From contig JAUDYN010000007.1 of the NCBI GenBank assembly GCA_030407005.1, positions 1,426,001 through 1,490,000 of the forward strand: 64,000 nucleotides of DNA, in the 5' to 3' direction. Made by a program: the position numbers and the translations under genes. This document shows, in pieces, positions 57,028 through 64,000 of this stretch. Numbering within the stretch: position 1 is the stretch's first letter; each line of letters begins with the position of its first letter. This stretch comes from Desarmillaria ectypa (taxonomy: Eukaryota > Basidiomycota > Agaricomycetes > Agaricales > Physalacriaceae). The notes beneath the pieces were generated by a model. That model was given only the letters and a program-made list of their open reading frames with translations, ran no database searches and was not told the origin of the DNA.

Positions 57028-59290
57028 ATGTCTACAGACTATAGCCACGGTGACCAGTACTCTTCAGCAACGCTTGCTCCTATTCAGGTCATCACTGATG
57101 ATTTGGAAGGACTAGGTATCAGTAAGTACTTGTTCAAATATCGGTTTACCTAGTAGTTACTCGTATACTAGCGTTCATTCGTCTGACATGGATCGACCTT
57201 ACTGGTGTCATTCGATTCTGCCTAATTCCCCTCGCGTACTTCTTCAAAACGCTTCAGTCGCCTCGTCCCAGTGTGGCCATCGCTAAAGTGACCATGGGTC
57301 TCGTTTACTTGCACACCGCGGACGAGTTCAATGCTATCGGGGAATATCTCTATGTTCCAGACCTCTCTACGCTAAGCCTCTGTCCCTACGAAGAAGGTCA
57401 TGCCAGCGTATTGGGATGGTTCCAGGAGAAAGCCCCTGTGCTTGGCGCAGATGGCAGTCTGACCATGGCCGTCGATCTCTGTCCCCGGAGCACGTTACAG
57501 TGTGTCGTTGAGTAGGTATGCTGACTGGCTACGCGCCACTTTACATATGACCTCCTTCCTTCCTACCATCTTGGCAGTGCATCGCTAGATGATGCAGAGC
57601 TGTGGCATGGTAGGATTGGGAGCTTTCTTGATATTCTCTACCATCTTCCAATTGAACTGACCACCACGACCTCGGAGCCCACTGCAGTGCTTACGGTGTA
57701 TCGCTGCCATTATTTCCATGAATAGACCAGGCGACCATGGCTAACGTACCCCACCACCAATTTGAACCTACACCTACTCTGTCGGCATTTGTTCGTGTCT
57801 CGTTGAACATGCTGCGTCGCCGGCGCTTACTCAGTGCTCGCGTTTCGTGGTTTCCACAGGCCCGAGCTCTGCTACTGCTGCTGGTACACTTTCTTGAAAT
57901 GGTGTACTGTCAGCGGCACTTGTTCGGTGTTTGTGTTTCTGTCATTCTCGTTGTTTTGGTAGGCGCATGAACGTCGAGCCGCTCTTGATGTACGTGCTTT
58001 ATTGTTTCCCAATTGTCAAGGACGTGGTCCATGCGTATGTCTCCGCCGCCTTCAATGTACCCCGCGAAGAGTCTCTACTCCGCGCGACGCATTCAATAGT
58101 GTGATCACAACGGTATGAGCCTTCGTGGCCACAGTGCATGGTTCGCCATATCGGGGGTGTGGGCCCGTTCGTTCCTTATTGGGACCTTGTGCCGGCAACA
58201 ACACCAACACCTCTGTACAGAAAAGCCAAACAAACCGGTGTAGAATTCTTGGTTGGCTTCGAAACCGAGTTCATCCGACTGAAATCTACAAACCCCGTGG
58301 AAGCTGCCAACTATCCCGCATGGACGGCATCTAATGGCTTACCATCTGAGGCTGAATCGCGAGTTATACGTGAGAAAGCGGAGTCCTTACTGAAGTCAGG
58401 GATTGATGTCACTATGTACCACCCTGAGGCTGCACCGGGTCAAGTAAGATATCAAACCCCACTCCGATCGCATCTGTCCAATTCTAACGCAGCATATACA
58501 TAGTATGAAGTCGTCACTGGCCCTTTGCTTCCGTTCGCTGATGCATTCATACACACTCGTGAGACTATTGTAAACGCTACCATCAATATGGTCTCCGAGC
58601 AACCTTTGCTCCACGCGTGTATATGACAAGCGCTGGGAGTGCTGCTCATACCCACATATCAGCTCATTCCGCGGATGATGGATCGAGCTCCCTGTCATCG
58701 CGGGAGTCATCGTTCCTGGTCTCGGTCTTGGAGCATCTCCCGTGACTGCTATCACACTTCCTATCCCAGCCTCATACAAACGCGTCGCCGATGGTGTGAG
58801 CTTTCCGGATCGTAATATATCCCGAATTGTTATTGACGTCCCTCATAAGGCTGACGACCGCAGCCTCCCCCAAGTCCAGGAACTTTGAATTGCGCTTTTT
58901 GGATAGAACTTGCAATCCTTATCTTGCGCTTGCATTAATTTTGTCTGCTGGTCTTGATGGTATTGTCAAGGACTGTCCGGTTCCATTGACCGCTGCCCAG
59001 GTGGATGAGAAGGAACGACATGAACACGGTATCAACAAACGAGTGTCGTTGTCATGAGGATGAAGCTAGAACCGCATTCCAATCAGCTGCGCTTGTGGGG
59101 AAGACGTTCGAAAAGAATATGATAGTGAAGTATCTGTCGGTCAACAAGGTCAGCGTCACTGTTTTGTATGTCCAACTGTACCGTCCAAATTGCCAACCAT
59201 ACGCAGACTTTGGGTACGGTGTTGGAAGAATCCAATGAAACCGAGCAAGCACGCCTCACACGCTTGGTTGAGTTCTATAAATGTCTATCA
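57028..59290 (+). pseudogene. dead glutamine-synthetase-like (FluG-type catalytic domain) gene
   Basis: The start at 57028 gives MSTDYSHGDQYSSATLAPI and, after an intron, FIRLTWIDLTGVIRFCLIPL, PRPSVAIAKVTMGLVYLH and LSLCPYEEGHASVLGWFQEK, the N-terminal beta-grasp and start of a GS-type fold. After CPRSTLQCVVE the homology is interrupted by about 0.7 kb (57513-58210) and resumes with KQTGVEFLVGFETEFIRL, MYHPEAAPGQ and, after an intron, YEVVTGPLLPFADAFIHTRE. A frameshift then leads to YGLRATFAPRVYMTSAGSAA, another to VTAITLPIPASYKRVADG, and another to NFELRFLDRTCNPYLALALI. The end is TLGTVLEESNETEQARLTRL. At least three frameshifts plus the insertion rule out function. Members are amide-ligase-like; the substrate is unknown. 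Confidence 0.8.
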
Positions 59291-60129
59291 AGCTCCCAGA
59301 TTCTCCGTAGCTTGAAGATCTGTTTGACAGCCCTGATATTTGTTGCGTATCATTTATTCAGATGCGGGATTTCGGCATGGAATTGATTCTAGATGCTTAT
59401 TCGATGAACTTTATCACTGTTGTATCGCCCAGCTTCGGTATACGTATCAAGATATGAAAAAACACATTCATTCCCATTACTTCCGGTGTGTCTTATGCGT
59501 ATCTACACGCATGCTGCACCGCCTTGGTTGCAAAGGCATTGATCCTTCTACAAATATCACATGCCGGGAAGCCATCGGGTACACTTCGGTAAGCGTATCG
59601 GATAGCTACCCGACCACAGTCGGCCCACAAGACTTTTGTATGTCATAAAAGAGACAAACTCAGTAATACAAAAGGAGAGATAGAAATATAACCATGCGAA
59701 TCATCCTCACGAGCACTGTATGAATCGCCGCCTAACCCGTTAGAAGCATCATTTACCACGCCTCGACCGTAACATGAACTTTATTTGACTGGGGGCATTC
59801 CAATGGACCCTTCGTTCGCTTGGGAAGGGAGGCGGCGTAATAATCCGCCGATGTACTAGAGTGGGGCTCCGCGTGGTAAACCTGAGCCGTAAATAATAGA
59901 TTCGGCCATTCCCTGTTCGTTGAAATAAATATTGCCGCGTGAGATCCAGTCGGAGTGGCCGTAATCAGCCCATTCATTGACTTTCGATTTTCCACTCGTT
60001 TACAGCGTTCTTCGATTTTTGATGACCTGCACCCGGTGGGTCAGATGTTAAGTATCTCTGCAACTGGACGGTGCGACAAGAATTTGATGCCCTGATACTA
60101 CTTAACCACTCAATTTCTGCTAGTCAACC
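59291..60129. other. intergenic stretch with a short unassigned minus-strand frame
   Basis: A minus-strand frame (59995-59753, 80 codons) begins MENRKSMNGLITATPTGSHA and ends SNKVHVTVEAW. It reads like the beta-rich end of a protein, but I found no upstream exon. Further plus-strand text at 59340-59650 has no recognised motif. No RNA gene or repeat was seen. Confidence 0.3.
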
Positions 60130-61950
60130 ATGTCTGAGGCAACTGGAAGTCTTGATCTCGCGGGATTCTCACAGGCAAGGGCAGAGCGGAATGCGTATCG
60201 TAAGTCCTGCCGAGTTCTACTGCCATTTCAGACTTGATATTCACCCTTGCTAGTGGCCTGTGCAGCTTTGATACTGTATGAATACTGTGCGAATTCTTGT
60301 CCCCTTCCAATCTTCGTCAGCTTCCTGACACGTTTTTTTTTTTTTTCAAATTCCCTAGTCTTGCAACTAGATGCGGAGGTGAGAACAGCAGCAGCTCTCT
60401 GGCCTTCCCCTGACTTTTTTCTTCTTCAAAGATCGTGTTCTTTTGGGTAACGTGGCTTGTTGTAGTTGCGTAACGCTTACCAACACGTGGGTTAGCAACA
60501 AAGGTGGTCGTTGGCGAAGGCTCTTTTCCTATGGGTGAGCCGCTTGCAGCGTAGTGGAACTGTGCTAATACATTTTTCAGAGTCGATATTATGGACTAGC
60601 ATTTAATATGTACGTTTTAGCGCGTCTTCCACATCTTCGATGATCGTCGATCCTACCATTTCCGTAGTTCGAATGCCATTGGTTCGTAGGAACCCTTGAT
60701 CTGTGTGGCAAGAATGGGATTACTCACCTCCGAATAGTGTTTATGCAGCCTCATCCTTCTATGAAAGTGCGTTGACCATAAGATATACACAGGCATCGAA
60801 GCGCTGATTCTTTGTTCAGCTGTGCGTGCCAGTAATGATTGCTGAAGGGATGGCGTCCCTCAAATTTCTTTAGATGTATGTTTCTACTCACAGATCATCG
60901 TCCATTCACACATATATCAATCTGAAGGCAATACATTCTTTCACTGGCAAAACACTGGAGCAAGCTTGCAGGTCATCACTTCTCACGGTATGATCAAGTG
61001 GTCTTTTCCCTTGTGATCACTGTTGAAACATCTCTCAGTGATTCTCGAGCTTCGACTGTACGCGATGTATCAAAGTTCAGGATACATTCTTACCCTATTT
61101 GTACGCGGCGATTCACTCTTTTCATGTGGTGCTGATTATTTGATAGGTTTTCCTAACCTTCGGAGAGGCGTTGGCTATGGGTCTAGTCTTTGGTATTCCT
61201 AACCAGAACCTGGTCGGTAAGTCCATGTTCTGTCTACAGGTAGCCCTCAGACTTTGTCATCGAACTAGGCACGAATGAACCTTTTACTGGACTATTCATC
61301 TGCGCCGACGCTGACCCAATGGACGGTTCCCACTGGGTGGTCTATTATTGGATGTCTATCCTCATCATTGAAAGCACCTTGTTTTCCCTTGCGCTGTGGA
61401 AAGCATGGCAGCATCGGCCATCGGCCCAAGGCAGTAAACTGATGCAACAGCTCACTCGAGACTCTGCGATGTACTTTGCCGTGTGAGTAGTCTCCACGAA
61501 TCCCCTGCCGCCGTTGCGTTCTGACGATCCGTATCACTAGACTATTTTGCATTTACTTGGCAAATCTTATAATGTGGATCAGGAATCGGGTAAAGTCTCG
61601 AACTGTCAACTATTTAGCAGCAAGGGACTAACACGATATGGCCCCTCTAGATTACTCTAGATGAATTGATGACAGCGTTTTCATTTGTTATCTCGAGCAT
61701 ATTCGCAAACAGACTCGTTATCTCTGTGCGCTCGAACCACTATCGAGCTATAAAACCGGAGATCGACACGTACATGATGTCCGGCATAAGGTTCTACAAA
61801 GTTCCAATAAAGACGCAGATAACCACAACTATGGACGAATCCACCACGGACTACACGACCACGGGAACGGATTCCTCCACAGATGTCGAACTCATGGAAT
61901 TACGAACATTTCACGAAAACAGCAATTTCAATCACAGAGTCGGAGTGTAA
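60130..61950 (+). CDS. DUF6533-type seven-helix membrane protein
   Basis: A multi-exon gene; first exons 60130..60199, 60254..60286, 60359..60378, 60432..60446, 60496..60534, 60581..60609, 60668..60681, 60738..60766. These join in phase to give the DUF6533 pattern ACAALILYEYFLQLDAE, IVFFWQQRWSLAKALFLWSRYYG and ISNAIVFMQPHPSMK. One or two exons between 60767 and 60960 are uncertain; later parts are FFHWQNTGASLQVITSH, VILELRLYAMYQSSGYILTL, VFLTFGEALAMGLVFGIPNQ, HWVVYYWMSILIIESTLFSL, YFAVLFCIYLANLIMWIRNR and TLDELMTAFSFVISSIFANR, followed by a Thr-rich cytosolic tail ending NHRVGV. The family is expanded in Agaricomycetes, has receptor-like topology and no proven function. Exons as short as 14, 15 and 20 nt are needed. 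It appears intact. Confidence 0.7.
60332..60346. repeat. poly-T run in an intron
   Basis: About 14 T in a row within the polypyrimidine tract of intron 2 of the DUF6533 gene, shortly before its acceptor at 60356-60358. Simple repeat, probably length-variable. Confidence 0.7.
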
Positions 61951-62272
61951 CTTGTGTGAGTATTCTAGTCCCTGTGCCTGGACCAAGTTGATATGTAGAT
62001 AGGTAGCGTCGCGTGGGTACGGAGGTCCACAATGTTAAGTCAGTGGCCCTGTCGTTTAGCTTTCTAGTTCATTATTTGTTCCTTTACATGTGTTGTATTA
62101 TATTCGGCTTACCCGGCCATCAGCAGAAGAACGTGCAGCCAAGCTTCGAAACAGGCCCGAGTGAGCAGCTGTCTGTATCTATGCCGTAAGGGATTTTACT
62201 GGTCCTGGGAAAGGGAAATCGACTGATCTGCGTCATCATGAGAGTGGGCCAACTCTGCTCAGAACACCCATC
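61951..62272. other. intergenic gap upstream of the permease
   Basis: Non-coding sequence between two rightward genes. It must hold the 3' end of the DUF6533 gene and the permease promoter. Nothing specific is recognised. Confidence 0.4.
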
Positions 62273-64000
62273 ATGCTCGAAGACAGCGACTCGCGAGAAG
62301 GTGATAACGCCAGCATCGGACCCGCTATTCTATCGAAAGATGAGGCCTTACTAGCCCGTCTTGGGTACAAACAAGGTCGGAACGTCGCCGATAAATTTTT
62401 AAGTAGCGCTGACACTTTCTATCAAGAGTTTCGTCGCAATTTTAGGCCTATAGAGGTGTTTGGTGTTGGGTTCAGTATTATTGGGCTTGTTCCTTCTCTC
62501 GCGTAAGTCGTGCAGATGATCTGTACAGGAACCGATCGTTGAATTAGCCGCCAGATCGACATTCGTGTACGCCCTGCCCAATGGCGGGGCTGCCGCGTTG
62601 GTTTGGGGGGCGAGTCTTTGCATATTCCACCGTATACACAAATCATCTTATTGGTCTTTTCATTAGTGGACAGCATGTGCAGTTCTCCTCATTATCATTG
62701 GGCTTGCGATGGCCGAGCTAGGATCTGCCGCCCCGACGTCTGGCGGTCTGTATTACTGGACTTTTATGTTCTCTTCCCCCAAATGGCGCTGCTTCCTCGC
62801 TTGGATAGTCGGATGTAAGTCCGCAGCACTTTGATATCATTTAATCCCGCCATAGTAACGGACGTCAAGATTCGAACAGTGTTGGGAACATCGCTTCTGT
62901 CGCCAGCGTCGACTGGGGATGCGCCATTCAAATCATGGCGGCCGCTAGTATTGGTTCGGATTTGCGATTCACAGCGACAATCGGTCAAACTTAGTGAGTC
63001 CTTATGCTCGTTGCTCTAGAACCGCCCTGACCCGGTTTCTCGTTCCAGTGGCCTATTTGTGGCTTTACTAATATGTCATGGCACTATCTGCAGTTTTGAT
63101 CCCAAAATAATTGCACGCTTGCAAACTCCTTATATTATTGCTAATGTTCTGTAAGTATGGATCTTGTTTGGAGTCTTCTCTTCCTGGAATGCTGCCTGTA
63201 GTCTATGTTTCGCCTTGATTATCGGTCTGCCTGCGGCTACACCCAAAGAATTCATGAACACAGCAAGCTATGCCTTCGGGGACTTTGAAAACTGTGGGTT
63301 ATGACCATGTGCCTTCATTGCTACCGTTGATCTTGTCTTAGTTTATGGGTGGCCGAATGGTTACGCATTCATTCTTAGCTTCCTTTATCCATTGTGGAGT
63401 ATCGGTAGTTCGCATTACTCTTTAAACCCATATGTGATTGCTGAGGCTAGTCTGGTTGTCAGGTGCATTTGATTCGACCGTGCACATTAGTGAAGAGGCT
63501 ACCAATGCTAATGTAGCGATCCCCTTTGCCATTATATTGGCAGCTACTTCGAGCAGCATTCTCGGTTGGGGTGCGCAGTATATATGTCGGTATTCCTATG
63601 AGACTCAATCGTGTAACTTAGGTATCAATGTTGCAATTGCATTCTGCATGGGCACGGATGTCGCAGCCATTCTGGACAGTCCTGTTGGGCAGCCGATGGC
63701 AACAGTAAGCTTCTTTTTCAATTACCCGAGTGCTACACCCATTCATGGATTCGATAGATTCTTCTCAATTCGTTTGGAAAGAAAGGAGCGTTGGCACTGT
63801 GGTCTCTAATTATTTTACTCCAGTAAGTATAGAGTCTTGATCTTCTAACTCGAGTATTGACATGGCTGAAGATTCGCGATAGGAACAAGTATGGTATGTG
63901 CCCCCCCTTAATCGCTTCGGCCAAGGTGTTTAAGCAGGGCTCGTAGGTGACCGCTTGCTCTCGGCAAATATTCGCCTTCTCACGCGACGGTGGCCTTCCC
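62273..64000 (+). CDS. amino-acid permease (APC family, GABA/choline type), 3' partial
   Basis: Twelve exons are visible (62273..62502, 62555..62609, 62667..62814, 62870..62993, 63049..63150, 63202..63293, 63342..63404, 63463..63570, 63622..63704, 63758..63822, 63872..63893, 63947..64000), 382 codons before the window ends. The N-terminus is cytosolic (DEALLARLGYKQ), then FRPIEVFGVGFSIIGLVPSL, VYALPNGGAAALVWGW, AMAELGSAAPTSGGLYYWTF (the family's helix-3 signature), YGWPNGYAFILSFLYPLW, STVHISEEATNANVAIPFAI and ACSRQIFAFSRDGGLP. This is the UGA4/HNM1-like subfamily, which imports GABA, choline or polyamine-type substrates; the exact substrate is not decided. Intron 2 uses a GC donor (GCGAGT at 62610). 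All phases agree, so the gene looks functional as far as it can be read. Confidence 0.9.

Overview
This window is nuclear DNA of a filamentous basidiomycete, most likely an agaricomycete mushroom-forming fungus. Genes are dense, lie on both strands and carry many introns of about 45-60 nt with GT...AG ends. Several families are typical of Agaricomycetes: the DUF6533 seven-helix proteins, multi-exon GH18 chitinases, arrestin-like proteins and CmcJ/asaB-like proteins. All names come from reading the translations by eye; no database search was run. Exon joins were checked by hand for splice sites and reading phase.

Layout. 1-241: Arg-Gly-rich tail of a gene that starts before the window. 846-3852: decayed coding fragments, including the start of a protein kinase and an N-terminal RhoGEF-like part. 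3893-4882 (-): dynactin p24. 6142-7590 (+): arrestin-like protein. 9185-11303 (+): disordered protein with a SUMO-interaction motif and a Cys/His C-terminus. 11363-12316 (-): dead glucose-6-phosphate 1-epimerase. 13019-13870: decayed secreted protein. 14691-24038 (+): a full TEL1/ATM kinase of about 2970 aa, the largest gene. 24398-26608 (-): PAK/Ste20 kinase.

27772-30293 (-): sorting nexin Mvp1. 30500-33609 (-): copper P-type ATPase Ccc2, divergent from COQ3 at 33947-34865 (+). 35686-37695 (-): Vcx1-type Ca2+/H+ exchanger with one apparent frameshift. 37990-38700 (-): decayed CmcJ/asaB-like gene. 39157-40401 (-): ACMSD-type metal-dependent decarboxylase. 40790-41720 (+): dead FMN-dependent lactate oxidase-type gene. 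42159-44163 (+): Mpe1/RBBP6 mRNA 3'-end factor. 44318-49673 (-): three GH18 chitinase copies, one intact between two dead ones.

51469-52386 (+): small coiled-coil membrane protein. 52609-54926 (+): Vps5. 55116-56658 (-): cystathionine beta-synthase, divergent from a dead glutamine-synthetase-like gene at 57028-59290. 60130-61950 (+): DUF6533 membrane protein. 62273-64000 (+): amino-acid permease running off the window end.

The single-copy housekeeping genes (TEL1, dynactin, Vps5, Mvp1, Ccc2, COQ3, Mpe1) keep open, well-spliced frames. At least eight metabolic, secreted or signalling genes are broken by stops, frameshifts or insertions. The chief theme is therefore a conserved core interleaved with accessory genes that are being lost. 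I did not find a transposon, CRISPR array or secondary-metabolite cluster, nor a coherent multi-gene system that is clearly new. The best candidates for undescribed biology are the SIM-containing Cys/His protein and the 208-aa membrane protein.
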